Of a DNA stretch of 49,305 nt, positions 38,832-48,045 are shown piece after piece. This stretch comes from a virus. Location of the stretch: the IMG/VR virus record IMGVR_UViG_3300030106_000877, positions 1 to 49,305 of that record; one strand, given 5' to 3'. The notes beneath the pieces were generated by a model. That model did no database searches, had not been told where the DNA came from, and saw nothing but the letters and a program-made list of their open reading frames with translations. Each line of letters begins with the position of its first letter. Within the stretch, counting starts at the first letter, position 1. The translations under genes were made by a program, and so were the position numbers.

Positions 38832-40641
38832 ACCAAGAAAACAAGGTACAGCACCTTTTGCGTATGATGATGATAAACCTAACAAACAATTTGTTCGCAA
38901 CGAAACTAAATATAAAATATTAAAAAAGGTTGTAGAGGGCATTGTTGCTGGGTCTATCAAATCTATCAGAGAAGGTAGATTATTTGTAGAACATGAAGGT
39001 TACAGTATATCTATACAATCTCTTTCTAACTACGTAAAAGAAGAAAGAGAAGCTGTAGGTAACAAAGGTAAGTATCATTATACAAGAGCTAATCAGGCTA
39101 AGATAGCTGCTAGACAAGAAGTAAGAGATAAAAAAGAACAAGTTAAAAAGCTTCAAAAACAATTAACCAACGCTAAAAACTCTTTAGATTCTAAAACCAA
39201 GACTTTAACAAAACTTGACGAAGATCCTAAAACTGAGACAAAGGCTGGTAAAGTTGTAACAGATGCTGACATTAAAGAACTTTCACCGACTGTTCAAGAG
39301 GCTGCAAAGAAAGAAGTTATATTCCAGCCTAATGATGGTCCACAGACAGACTTCTTAGCAGCTTCAGAAACTGATGTTCTTTACGGAGGTGCAGCAGGTG
39401 GTGGTAAGTCTTATGCCATGCTTGTTGATCCTTTAAGATATTGCCATAGATCTGCTCATAGGGCTTTAATCCTGAGGAGGTCTATGCCAGAACTTCGGGA
39501 ACTTATTGATAAGTCCCGTGAGCTTTACCCTAGAGCTTTTCCGGGGTGTAAGTTCAGAGAAGTAGAAAAGATTTGGAACTTCCCCAGCGGAGCAAAGCTG
39601 GAGTTTGGTTTCCTTGAAAGAGATGCAGATGTTTATAGGTATCAGGGCCAAGCCTACTCTTGGATAGGTTTTGACGAGATTACTCATTTAAACACAGAGT
39701 TTTCTTGGAACTATCTAGCATCACGTTTACGTACTACAGATTCAGAAATAACGCCCTACATGCGTTGTACCGCTAACCCCGGTGGTGTAGGAGCACATTG
39801 GGTAAAGAAGCGTTATGTAAGTCCAGAAGAGCCTAATACAAGCTTTACAGGCCAAGATGGACTTACACGACGTTTCATTACTGCCAGACTAGAAGATAAT
39901 CCTTATCTGGCACAAGATGGACGCTATGAGCAAATGCTCAAGGCACTTCCAGAAGTTCAGCGTAGACAGCTTCTGGAAGGTAACTGGGATGTTACAGAAG
40001 GTGCTGCATTTACAGAGTTTGATTTAGATGTACATGTAATACCACCTTTTGAAATTCCTATAAGCTGGGAAAGAGTTAAAGGTATTGACTACGGTTATGC
40101 TTCAGAAAGTGCATGTGTTTGGGCTACAATTGATCCTGATGACAACACGTTAATTATTTATAGAGAATTATACAAGAAAGGTCTTACAGGAGAAGATTTA
40201 GCTGTTATGCTCACTAACATGGAATTAGAAGATCCATATAGTGTCCAAGGAGTTTTAGATACTGCAGCTTGGAATAGGACAGGTACTACAGGTCCAACCG
40301 TAGGTGAAACTTTACAGAAAGCTGGTCATAAGCTGCGTAGATCAGATAAAAATAGAATACAAGGTAAAATACAAATACACGAATATTTAAGATTACAACC
40401 TAATGGAAGACCTAAGCTACAGATTTTTAGCAGTTGTCCGAATCTTATAAAAGAGTTACAAGGTCTTCCTTTAGATAAAAGTAATCCAGAGGACGTGGAT
40501 ACTCACGCCCCTGATCATGCTTATGACGCCTTAAGATATTTAATTATGTCTAGACCTAAGGTAAATGACATTTTTAGTAAGTTTAGAAACTTAAGAATGG
40601 AACAAGCTTATACACCAGCAGATGCTGAATTTGGATATTAA
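38812..40641 (+). CDS. Terminase large subunit
   Basis: 609 residues from a TTG at 38812; no ATG is available before the ATPase core. Residues ~190-200 hold Walker A (YGGAAGGGKS), Asp288-Glu289 Walker B (WIGFDEITHL), and CTANPGG the coupling motif. Nuclease aspartates: Asp426 (GIDYGYA), Asp483 (VLDTAAW) and the DHAYDALRYL Asp near 575. Motor plus nuclease of headful or terminal packaging. An unusual ~185-residue N-terminal extension contains an HTH-like stretch (IKSIREGRLFVEHEGYSISI) and a Lys-rich coiled coil (VRDKKEQVKKLQKQLTNAKN). Confidence 0.95.
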   Translation: MKLPKTKPRKQGTAPFAYDDDKPNKQFVRNETKYKILKKVVEGIVAGSIKSIREGRLFVEHEGYSISIQSLSNYVKEEREAVGNKGKYHYTRANQAKIAARQEVRDKKEQVKKLQKQLTNAKNSLDSKTKTLTKLDEDPKTETKAGKVVTDADIKELSPTVQEAAKKEVIFQPNDGPQTDFLAASETDVLYGGAAGGGKSYAMLVDPLRYCHRSAHRALILRRSMPELRELIDKSRELYPRAFPGCKFREVEKIWNFPSGAKLEFGFLERDADVYRYQGQAYSWIGFDEITHLNTEFSWNYLASRLRTTDSEITPYMRCTANPGGVGAHWVKKRYVSPEEPNTSFTGQDGLTRRFITARLEDNPYLAQDGRYEQMLKALPEVQRRQLLEGNWDVTEGAAFTEFDLDVHVIPPFEIPISWERVKGIDYGYASESACVWATIDPDDNTLIIYRELYKKGLTGEDLAVMLTNMELEDPYSVQGVLDTAAWNRTGTTGPTVGETLQKAGHKLRRSDKNRIQGKIQIHEYLRLQPNGRPKLQIFSSCPNLIKELQGLPLDKSNPEDVDTHAPDHAYDALRYLIMSRPKVNDIFSKFRNLRMEQAYTPADAEFGY

Positions 40642-40654
40642 AAGGAGATAGATA

Positions 40655-41242
40655 ATGGCAAATCCTGTTTTTGAAATTAGAGATACCGGACGTAATTCTG
40701 CCCGTGCAGGAGATGTCCAAGAACTTGCTGATCATATTTGTACTTCATGGACTTCTGTAACTACAGGTACTATCGCAGTAACTGATGACACTAATACAGA
40801 TGTTTCATTTACTCAACCAGCAGATACTATTATACGAAACTTAATTGCTATTCCGGCAGGTAACATTGTTACAGGTGGTAGTAGCGGTAATGACGTAGAC
40901 TTTTCACTAGGTACTTCTTCTGGTGGTACTCAAATCATTGCAACAGAAGCTATTCTTGATGATGGAGGTTCTGCTGTAACTTGGACTGCTAATGCACCCT
41001 TGTACATTATCCAGAACTCTCATGGTCATGCAGCTAATGCATTTGTTAGTACTAGCGTTACTGCTGGTGTCGTAGGTGGCCCTGCTACTTCTGAAGCTAT
41101 TGTAATTGCAGGAACTCTTTATACAGCAGCCGCAAGAACTTTATACGGAAGACTCACTCCAATTGGAGCAGACCTAGCTACAGCAGCAACCACGGTTACG
41201 TTCTTGGTTGAGTTCCTTCACCTTGGCGTGCTGCCTGACTAA
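40655..41242 (+). CDS. Putative head decoration or structural protein
   Basis: 195 residues, Thr/Ala/Gly-rich and beta-predicted (SVTTGTIAVTDDTNTDVSF, PLYIIQNSHGHAANAFVSTS, TTVTFLVEFLHLGVLPD). Good SD AAAGGAGAT. Genes of this type between terminase and portal are found in marine podoviruses as virion proteins; identity as decoration protein is inference. Confidence 0.5.
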   Translation: MANPVFEIRDTGRNSARAGDVQELADHICTSWTSVTTGTIAVTDDTNTDVSFTQPADTIIRNLIAIPAGNIVTGGSSGNDVDFSLGTSSGGTQIIATEAILDDGGSAVTWTANAPLYIIQNSHGHAANAFVSTSVTAGVVGGPATSEAIVIAGTLYTAAARTLYGRLTPIGADLATAATTVTFLVEFLHLGVLPD

Positions 41243-41247
41243 AGATT

Positions 41248-43419
41248 ATGGCAGAAGAAAATACATTAACGGCCAATGAGCTTTACTTTGAGCAAGTTGA
41301 AGATGAACAAGGTCTTCAACTTACTCTAGAAGATAATCTACGTAAAAATCTTATTGGTCTTATAAACGACAGATTTACTTCTGCCGAATCTTCCAGAGAC
41401 CTTGATGAAGGTAGATGGCTCAATGCATACCATAATTATCGAGGTATGTATGCTAAGAATGTAAAGTTCAGAGAGTCCGAAAAGTCTAGAGTATTTGTTA
41501 AAGTAACTAAGACTAAAGTACTCGCAGCCTTTGGACAACTTATAGAAGTTATCTTTGGCTCCGGTAAATTTCCTATTGGTATTACTGAAACTAAAGTTCC
41601 TGAAGGAGTAGCAGAACATGCTCACTTGGATATTAACAATCCTGCGCCGGGTCTTGAAACAACTTCTGGAGAAACTGAAACGGAAAACCCTTTTGATGTA
41701 GGTTTTTCAGGAGACGGTAAAACTCTAAAACCTGGAGCTACTTATGGCTCTGGTAAATTTGAAGTTGTTCCTCCTGTAGATATACAGGCACAAGAAGCAG
41801 GAGTAAAAGAAAACCTTACTCCTATTGCAGAAGCTCTTGAACTGAATCCGGCTCAGAAAGCTGCAAGAAGAATGGAAAAACTTATACATGATCAGATAGA
41901 GGAGTCTAACGGAGCCAGTGAAATACGTAATGCGCTTTTTGAGGCCGCACTTTTTGGGACTGGTATTATTAAAGGTCCATTTAACTTTAACAAAACGTTA
42001 CATCGTTGGGAAGATGTCGAAGGCGAGAGACAATATTCTCCTGTTGATGTTCGTGTTCCTCGTATTGAGTTTGTCAGTCTTTGGGATTTTTTCCCAGACC
42101 CAAACGCTACCAGTCTATCCGAATGTGAATATGTTTTACATAGGCACAGACTTAACAGGACACAGCTACGAGCCTTAGGAAAGATGCCTTACTTTGATAA
42201 GGATGCTATTAGGAACTGTCTCCAGATGGGACCAAACTATATAGAGAAAGGTTACGAGAATGAATTAAGAGATAACCCTACTTCTGAAGAGTCTGGTCAG
42301 TTTGAAGTAATAGAGTACTGGGGTGTTATGGATGCTGAGTACTGCCGTCAGGTAGGTATGGAGCTTTCAGAAGAAATAGATGATTTAGATGAAGTACAAA
42401 TTAATGCTTGGATCTGTAACGGAGAACTTCTAAGAACTGTAGTAAATCCTTTTACACCTTTTAGAATCCCTTACCAAGCTTTTAGCTACGAAAAGAACCC
42501 TTACAGTTTCTTTGGTATCGGCGTAGCAGAAAACATGGATGACTCTCAGAAGATTATGAATGGTCATGCAAGAATGGCTATTGATAATTTAGCTTTATCA
42601 GGATCTCTTGTATTTGATGTAGACGAGACTGCTTTAGTAGGTGGTCAGTCTATGGAAATCTATCCCGGTAAAGTTTTTAGAAGGCAAGCAGGCGTACCGG
42701 GAACTGCTATCAATGGTTTAAAGTTCCCTAATACATCACAAGAAAACATGATGATGTTTGATAAGTTCCGTCAGCTTGCTGATGAACAAACAGGTATTCC
42801 TAGTTATAGTCATGGTCAGACAGGTGTACAGAGCATGACCAGAACTGCTTCCGGCATGTCTATGTTGTTAGGAGCAGCTTCATTAAACATTAAAACCGTT
42901 ATTAAGAACCTTGACGACTTTCTTTTGAAACCTTTAGGAGAAGCTTACTTCCAATGGAACATGCAATTCCTAGAAGGTAAATTAGATGTACAAGGAGATT
43001 TAGAAGTAAAAGCTACAGGTACTAATAGCCTGATGCAGAAAGAGGTGAGGAGTCAACGTCTGACTACATTCTTACAGACCGTACAGAATCCAGCAGTAGC
43101 TCCTTTTGTCAAAATTAACAAGCTTATTAGCGAGCTTGCTTACAGCTTGGATCTAGACCCAGATGAACTTCTGAATGATCCTGAAGAAGCCGCTATCATG
43201 GCACAAATTATAGGGATGCAGAATGCTGGACAAAACGCTGGCGCGGAAGCTGGCCCCGTTGGTCAAGAACCCGGAGGTATGGGAGCCGCTGAAGGAGTAC
43301 CTGCAGGCGCTCAAGACCTTGGAGCTACAGGTACTGGTGGGGGCAACATCGGAACTGGAGGTGTACCGCAGCCAGGGGAGGGTGAGTTCGCTGGAACGCC
43401 TAGAGCAGTTGAAGGTTAA
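41248..43419 (+). CDS. Portal protein
   Basis: 723 residues. Portal features: an N-terminal helical entry, FEAALFGTGIIKGPFNFNKT, VEFVSLWDFFPDPNATSLSE-like PDP (actual IEFVSLWDFFPDP), QFEVIEYWGVMD, YEKNPYSFFGIGVAENMDDS, and TGVQSMTRTASGMSMLLGAA, the order seen in P22/SIO1-style portals. Gly/Ala/Gln-rich C-terminus after ~665. It forms the 12-mer DNA gate at the capsid vertex. Followed by overlapping small frames leading into the next gene. Confidence 0.92.
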   Translation: MAEENTLTANELYFEQVEDEQGLQLTLEDNLRKNLIGLINDRFTSAESSRDLDEGRWLNAYHNYRGMYAKNVKFRESEKSRVFVKVTKTKVLAAFGQLIEVIFGSGKFPIGITETKVPEGVAEHAHLDINNPAPGLETTSGETETENPFDVGFSGDGKTLKPGATYGSGKFEVVPPVDIQAQEAGVKENLTPIAEALELNPAQKAARRMEKLIHDQIEESNGASEIRNALFEAALFGTGIIKGPFNFNKTLHRWEDVEGERQYSPVDVRVPRIEFVSLWDFFPDPNATSLSECEYVLHRHRLNRTQLRALGKMPYFDKDAIRNCLQMGPNYIEKGYENELRDNPTSEESGQFEVIEYWGVMDAEYCRQVGMELSEEIDDLDEVQINAWICNGELLRTVVNPFTPFRIPYQAFSYEKNPYSFFGIGVAENMDDSQKIMNGHARMAIDNLALSGSLVFDVDETALVGGQSMEIYPGKVFRRQAGVPGTAINGLKFPNTSQENMMMFDKFRQLADEQTGIPSYSHGQTGVQSMTRTASGMSMLLGAASLNIKTVIKNLDDFLLKPLGEAYFQWNMQFLEGKLDVQGDLEVKATGTNSLMQKEVRSQRLTTFLQTVQNPAVAPFVKINKLISELAYSLDLDPDELLNDPEEAAIMAQIIGMQNAGQNAGAEAGPVGQEPGGMGAAEGVPAGAQDLGATGTGGGNIGTGGVPQPGEGEFAGTPRAVEG

Positions 43420-43450
43420 TGTTGAACAAATGATGGAGTCTAGAGAATGA
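43382..43450 (+). CDS. 22-codon frame bridging portal and next gene
   Basis: GTG at 43382 inside the portal end, stop TGA overlapping the next ATG (ATGA at 43447). Encodes a short coiled coil (SSLERLEQLKVNVEQMMESR). GGGGAG lies directly before, spaced too tightly for a good SD. It may be a real micropeptide or only a coupling device between portal and next gene. Confidence 0.4.
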   Translation: MSSLERLEQLKVNVEQMMESRE

Positions 43451-44916
43451 GTATATTGAATCCCGTTGAACGTGAGCAGTACGTTGTTGGCGGTGTTAGC
43501 AGTGCTGTATCAAAACTTGCTAAACCTCTTGTAAAGTTATTTAACGATTATTCTGATGCAAAAGCTATAAAAGCTGAAATGGTAGCTGTTCATAAAGCAG
43601 TTGAAAAGCCAAGAGCAGGGGCTGGACCGACCCGGAAAAAAATTATTGAAACGGTTGCAGAAGATTTTGATATGACTCCTTCACAAGTAAAAAACATAGA
43701 AAAAGTTTATGCTTATCGTGCTGGCGGTGGTGGTGGCGATGAAAATATACTTGGTGAAACTGCACAAACTATTCGTGCTATGGTTACTAAGCCTACTTCT
43801 GGTCAACAAATAAGTGAAGAGTTAGGAGGAACAAAAACTACTAGGGCTGCTAGACGTGGTAAAGGTTTTGCAGCTTTAAAAACAGCAGGATTATTATCTC
43901 CTGCAGTTATAGGTTCAAATATATATAGTTATAATTTAGGTTCTGCTGAAGAAAAAGAAGAAGTTGAAAAAGAAGTTAAAAAAGAAAGTAAAGGAAATAC
44001 TTTTGAAAGTGTATCTGATATTGATGTTAAAGATATGGATGCTGCTTTTTCAAAAGCATTTACAAATCCTGCAACCTATGTTTATGTTAAAGGTAATAAA
44101 TCTTACTTTAAATATAAAGGAGAACCTATAGAGTTTAAATTTGCTACAGAAGATGATGTTGATTTATATCCTATGCCTGTGAGAGAAGGTAAAACTTCTG
44201 GTAGTTTAGCAGAACCAAAACCTCCTAAAGGACACGCTCCTTTTGAGGCTGAAACTTATAGACAATTAGCTGATGTTCAAAGTGGAAAAATTACTTTAGA
44301 AGATTTATCTAAAGAAGATCGACAACAGGTAGAGTATCTTGCTGATGCTTTAAAAAGTGAAGAAAACACTCGTTCAAAGAAAACGGAAGGCTCTTTAATG
44401 GTTCCTCCTGAAATGCCTATAGATACTTACACGCCTGAAGATCAGGCAAATGCAGAAGAAACACAACTTCCTGATGATGAAATGGAAGAAGATTATATTG
44501 ATTTTGTTCTTTCAGAAGCTTTACAACCTGAAGAACAAGATTACTTAATGGAAACATTAGAGGCAGATTCTAGGCTTAGTCAAATCTTTGACAAAGTTGT
44601 AGAGACTGCTTCAGAATTTTCTGGCGCTGGAGAAGTAGAAGGGCCAGGAACGGGAGTATCAGATTCTATCCCCGCTAGACTTAGTGATGGAGAATTTGTT
44701 ATGACCAGAAAGGCCACTGATCAGATTGGTGCGGATAATCTCCAACGAATGATGGATGATGCTGAACGTGCCTATGACGGTGGATTACAACGAAAGAACG
44801 AAGGCGGATTACTGTCTCCACCTATTCCTGAAGAGGAAGAGCTAGAAGATAACCCAGAAGAAGAAGAAATTAATCGACTAATGATGGGTGCAAATAAGAT
44901 GCCAAGCGTTCGATAA
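43447..44916 (+). CDS. Structural-region protein with SDSIPA-LSDGEFV motif
   Basis: 489 residues. N-terminal MSILNPVEREQYVVGG, a basic-helical section to ~150, a disordered acidic middle, then GPGTGVSDSIPARLSDGEFV with MTRKATDQIG near residues 400-430. That motif recurs in many marine and enteric phage proteins next to portal genes, of unknown function. A single hydrophobic patch (LLSPAVIGSNIYSYNLGS) is too weak for a sure membrane helix. A virion or head-assembly protein is likely. Confidence 0.6.
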   Translation: MSILNPVEREQYVVGGVSSAVSKLAKPLVKLFNDYSDAKAIKAEMVAVHKAVEKPRAGAGPTRKKIIETVAEDFDMTPSQVKNIEKVYAYRAGGGGGDENILGETAQTIRAMVTKPTSGQQISEELGGTKTTRAARRGKGFAALKTAGLLSPAVIGSNIYSYNLGSAEEKEEVEKEVKKESKGNTFESVSDIDVKDMDAAFSKAFTNPATYVYVKGNKSYFKYKGEPIEFKFATEDDVDLYPMPVREGKTSGSLAEPKPPKGHAPFEAETYRQLADVQSGKITLEDLSKEDRQQVEYLADALKSEENTRSKKTEGSLMVPPEMPIDTYTPEDQANAEETQLPDDEMEEDYIDFVLSEALQPEEQDYLMETLEADSRLSQIFDKVVETASEFSGAGEVEGPGTGVSDSIPARLSDGEFVMTRKATDQIGADNLQRMMDDAERAYDGGLQRKNEGGLLSPPIPEEEELEDNPEEEEINRLMMGANKMPSVR

Positions 44917-44924
44917 ATTTTTAC

Positions 44925-45004
44925 GGCTACCTTGATAAGACAAGCCCCATATCTTTTATAGGCCAAATAAAAGAATTATGGCTACCTTGCAAGACACAAG
45001 CCCC
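44925..45004 (+). repeat. Duplicated 24-25-nt stem-forming repeat in scaffold leader
   Basis: Copy 1 (44925-44948) and copy 2 (44980-45004) both begin GGCTACCTTG and end CAAGCCCC. The CTTG/CAAG and GG/CC ends can pair. Copy 2 sits after an ATG that opens a 19-codon frame, with no SD. Located just before the scaffold gene; a control element for capsid gene expression is possible. Confidence 0.6.
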
Positions 45005-45020
45005 GTGAAGGAGAAAGAGT

Positions 45021-45815
45021 ATGTCAGAACAACCTAACCTATATAATGCTAAAAAATCTTGGCATACGCCAGATAAACCTAGCAGAGGAGATGCAGACGG
45101 ATTATTTTTTGAACCTGAGGCCACCTCGGAAGAAGCCCCTCAAGAAGAAGAGTCGTCGCATAATTATAAAAAGAGATACGATGATCTAAAAAGACATTAT
45201 GATAATAAGGTTTCTGAGTTTAAACAGAAGGAACAGGAATTAGTAGCTCAAGCTAGAGCCGCTGAACCTCAGTACGAACCTCCCAGAACTATTGAAGATC
45301 TGGAGGAGTTTAAACAACAGTATCCTGATTTGTATAATACAGTTGAAACTGTAGCTCATTTACAAAGTAAACGCCAAGTATCAGAACTTGAAGCTCAGTT
45401 GCAGTCTATCAGACAGCGTGAGTCTGAAGTTCTTCAAAGAGAAGCAGAGACTTCTTTAAGGGATAGACATCCTGATTTTGAAGATATTAGAGGTGATGAA
45501 AACTTTCATAATTGGGCACAGGAGCAACCTGAACAAATACAAGATTGGATTTATAATAATCCTGATAATGTTGCTTTAGCTTCAAAAGCTATTGATCTTT
45601 ATAAAATGGAAAATGGCATTACTCAAACGCAGCCCAGACGGCGACAGCCGCAGGGTTCGGCAGCAGATATGGTATCAACTAAAACAACTTCTGTAGATGC
45701 TAAACAACCTAAAATCTGGACTGAACGGGAAATAGCTGCTATGTCCCTTGATCAGTTTGATAAACATGAAGAAGAAATTAATCAAGCAATGATGGAGGGT
45801 CGCGTAGTAGCCTAA
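45021..45815 (+). CDS. Capsid scaffolding protein
   Basis: 264 residues, charged and helical with long Glu/Gln/Lys stretches (KKRYDDLKRHYDNKVSEFKQ, SELEAQLQSIRQRESEVLQR), no enzymatic motif, and located directly before the coat gene, the usual place and shape for a scaffold. SD AAGGAG. Guides coat assembly and is removed before or during packaging. Confidence 0.85.
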   Translation: MSEQPNLYNAKKSWHTPDKPSRGDADGLFFEPEATSEEAPQEEESSHNYKKRYDDLKRHYDNKVSEFKQKEQELVAQARAAEPQYEPPRTIEDLEEFKQQYPDLYNTVETVAHLQSKRQVSELEAQLQSIRQRESEVLQREAETSLRDRHPDFEDIRGDENFHNWAQEQPEQIQDWIYNNPDNVALASKAIDLYKMENGITQTQPRRRQPQGSAADMVSTKTTSVDAKQPKIWTEREIAAMSLDQFDKHEEEINQAMMEGRVVA

Positions 45816-45843
45816 CTTATGTTTTATATAGGAGTACATAACA

Positions 45844-46833
45844 ATGGCTTATAATACATCAAATCAGTTTTTTGAACCTAGCACAGATACTAATGCTAAC
45901 TTTGCTAACTCTGTAGCAGGTCAAACAAACTCATTCTTCCTGCCCAAGGTTTATTCTAAGCAGGTTCTTAACTTTTTTCGTAAATCTTCTGTAGTAGAAG
46001 CTATTACGAATACTGACTATGCTGGTGAAATTTCAGCGTTTGGCGATAGTGTACGCATTATCAAAGAACCTGAAATCACTGTTGTCGATTATACGAGAGG
46101 TTCAGATGTAACAGCTACCAAGCTGACGGACGCAGAGATTACCTTGGTTGTAGATACGGCTAACGCTTTCAAGTTCATCGTTGATGATATTGAAACAAAT
46201 ATGTCGCATGTAAACTTTAGAGAAGCTGCAACTTCTTCGGCTGCATACGCATTGCGTGATGCCTTCGATGAAGGTGTAATTGCTAAGATGTTTGCTGGTG
46301 TATCAGACTCATCTCCAAACCATAGCATGGGTACTGACAGTGATACTGACCTTGCAGCAGGAACCTTTGATGGTACTGGTAATTTGGACATTGGCTTTGG
46401 TTCTTCTGAGCATGATCCTATTGACGTTCTGTCTCACATGGCACGTCTTTTGGATGAGCAAAATGTTCCTGAAGAAGGACGCTGGTTCTTAGCTAACCCC
46501 CAGTTCTATGAAGTCCTTGTACAAAGCTCTTCTAAGCTCTTGTCAGTTGACTATAACGCTGGTCAGGGTTCCATCCGTAATGGCTTGGTAAGCTCTGGCA
46601 AGCTCCGTGGTTTTGATATGTACAAGACCAATAACATTGCCTCTCCAGATAACGCAGCAGGTAAATGTCTTGGTGGTCATATTAGTTCTACGGCAACTGC
46701 ACAAACTATCACTAACTCTGAGGTTCTTCGTGATCCTGATAGCTTTGGTGATATTGTTCGTGGTCTGCATGTCTACGGAGCCAAAGTCCTTCGCGAGGAA
46801 GCTCTTATAGAATGTTTCTACGGTATTGACTAA
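45844..46833 (+). CDS. Major capsid protein
   Basis: 329 residues. PKVYSKQVLNFFRKSSVVEA, SAFGDSVRIIKEPEITVVDY, then FIVDDIETNMSHVNFREAAT, and late GFDMYKTNNIA and HVYGAKVLREEALIECFYGI are the conserved blocks of HK97-fold coat proteins of SIO1/P22-like marine podoviruses. SD AGGAG in its leader; codon use is less AT-biased than in its neighbours, as expected for a highly expressed gene. A strong terminator follows 7 bases after the stop. Confidence 0.95.
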   Translation: MAYNTSNQFFEPSTDTNANFANSVAGQTNSFFLPKVYSKQVLNFFRKSSVVEAITNTDYAGEISAFGDSVRIIKEPEITVVDYTRGSDVTATKLTDAEITLVVDTANAFKFIVDDIETNMSHVNFREAATSSAAYALRDAFDEGVIAKMFAGVSDSSPNHSMGTDSDTDLAAGTFDGTGNLDIGFGSSEHDPIDVLSHMARLLDEQNVPEEGRWFLANPQFYEVLVQSSSKLLSVDYNAGQGSIRNGLVSSGKLRGFDMYKTNNIASPDNAAGKCLGGHISSTATAQTITNSEVLRDPDSFGDIVRGLHVYGAKVLREEALIECFYGID

Positions 46834-46840
46834 ACTAACC

Positions 46841-46872
46841 GGGGGCTGCTTCGGTGGCCCCCATCTTTTTTT
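46841..46872 (+). terminator. Strong intrinsic terminator after capsid gene
   Basis: GGGGGCTGC-TTCG-GTGGCCCCC: a 9-pair stem (with two G-U) closed by a UUCG tetraloop, then ATC and seven T. It probably limits read-through to the tail genes, raising the capsid-to-tail ratio. Confidence 0.93.
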
Positions 46873-46883
46873 AGGAGTATTAA

Positions 46884-47096
46884 ATGCCTAAAATAGGTTC
46901 TGATGAAAAACCATTTGTAATGTCTACTGGAACTATAGCAAGTAAAGAAAGCAGGTTTAGGAAAGGTTTTAATAAAGCCGCATACGATGAGAACTATGAT
47001 CGTATCTTCAGAAAAGATCCTTTTTTAAATAGACCTAAAAGTGAATTTGAGATTGCAAGAGAAACATCTAAGACTTTTGAATCTGATCAAGATTAA
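46884..47096 (+). CDS. Small hypothetical head-tail region protein
   Basis: 70 residues, basic and polar (SRFRKGFNKAAYDENYDRIF, KSEFEIARETSKTFESDQD). SD AGGAG. Follows the capsid terminator and precedes the tail adaptor. No family recognised. Confidence 0.55.
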   Translation: MPKIGSDEKPFVMSTGTIASKESRFRKGFNKAAYDENYDRIFRKDPFLNRPKSEFEIARETSKTFESDQD

Positions 47097-47107
47097 GGAG
47101 AAAGATA

Positions 47108-47275
47108 ATGCCGATGGTTAATGGTAAAAAATATCCCTATACTAAAGAGGGTAAAGCAGCGGCTGAGAAAGCTCGTGATAAAAAGATGCACGGTGGTAAA
47201 GTAAAATCTGATATTTTTGCTATGGAAAAAGCTTGTGTTTCTATGGCTGGGAAAAATAATAGCGTAACTTACTAA
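47108..47275 (+). CDS. 55-residue conserved podovirus protein
   Basis: ATG 47108 with SD AAGGAG, stop overlapping the adaptor ATG (TAATG). Begins MPMVNGKKYPYTKEGKAAAE, then a basic KARDKKMHGGK. This GKKxPYTKEGKAAAEKA start is familiar from small proteins in marine podovirus head-tail modules; function unknown. Confidence 0.65.
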   Translation: MPMVNGKKYPYTKEGKAAAEKARDKKMHGGKVKSDIFAMEKACVSMAGKNNSVTY

Positions 47276-48045
47276 TGGCTACTAACTACTTACAGATTTG
47301 TAATGAAATTTTAAGAGAAGTAAATGAAGTTGAATTAACTTCAGCTACTTTTGCATCTTCTGTAGGTGTACAAACGCATGTAAAAGATATTGTTAACAGA
47401 GCCTATTTAGATGTAGTTAATGAAGAACCTCAGTGGCCTTTTTTATCTGTAGCAGAAAGTGGAGCTACTGATCCTATGTATGGTAACACATATATAGAAA
47501 CAGTGGCGGGTACACGCTGGTATGAATTAAAGCCTACTAGTTCTTCTATTTTAGGAGACTATGGCTACATAGACTGGGATAACTTTTATCTTACTACTGT
47601 AGGCGTAAGCGGAGAATCTGCTCCTTATACTGCACGTAACTTAAGACATACTACTATTGAAGAATGGAAAGATTATTTTAGAGTCTCAGAAAACTTAGAC
47701 GATGCGGATACTCAGTCATATGGTGTACCTAGCAGAGTTGTAAGAAGTCCTGATGCAAGAAACTTTGGATTAAGTCCTATACCAGATCAAGTTTACAGAA
47801 TCTGGTTTTTTGCTTTTAATCAGCCTACAAAGCTTGATTTATATTCAGATGCAGTAGTTTTTCCAGATGTATATGTGCCTGTAATTATAAGTAAAGCTAG
47901 ATATTATATACACCAGTTTAATGATAATGCTCAAGGTGCTGCTTTTGCTTTAGAGGATTATAAAAGAAACTTAAAGAACATGAGGCTCCATCTCATGGAA
48001 CCTGATCCCGGTTACTTTAAAGATGATAGGATTAGGTTCATCTAA
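47275..48045 (+). CDS. Tail tubular protein A / adaptor (gp11-like)
   Basis: 256 residues. LQICNEILREVNEVELTSAT, QTHVKDIVNRAYLDVVNEEP, then PSRVVRSPDARNFGLSPIPD and YRIWFFAFNQPTKL are the pattern of the podovirus adaptor that joins portal and nozzle. Coupled at both ends by TAATG. Confidence 0.85.
   Translation: MATNYLQICNEILREVNEVELTSATFASSVGVQTHVKDIVNRAYLDVVNEEPQWPFLSVAESGATDPMYGNTYIETVAGTRWYELKPTSSSILGDYGYIDWDNFYLTTVGVSGESAPYTARNLRHTTIEEWKDYFRVSENLDDADTQSYGVPSRVVRSPDARNFGLSPIPDQVYRIWFFAFNQPTKLDLYSDAVVFPDVYVPVIISKARYYIHQFNDNAQGAAFALEDYKRNLKNMRLHLMEPDPGYFKDDRIRFI

Noticed and set aside
41918-42178. Hydrophobic 86-codon frame inside the portal gene
   Set aside because: Shadow of the portal reading frame with no SD and no coupling.
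44978-45037. 19-codon frame starting at repeat copy 2
   Set aside because: No SD and it overlaps the scaffold start; more likely a by-product of the repeat.
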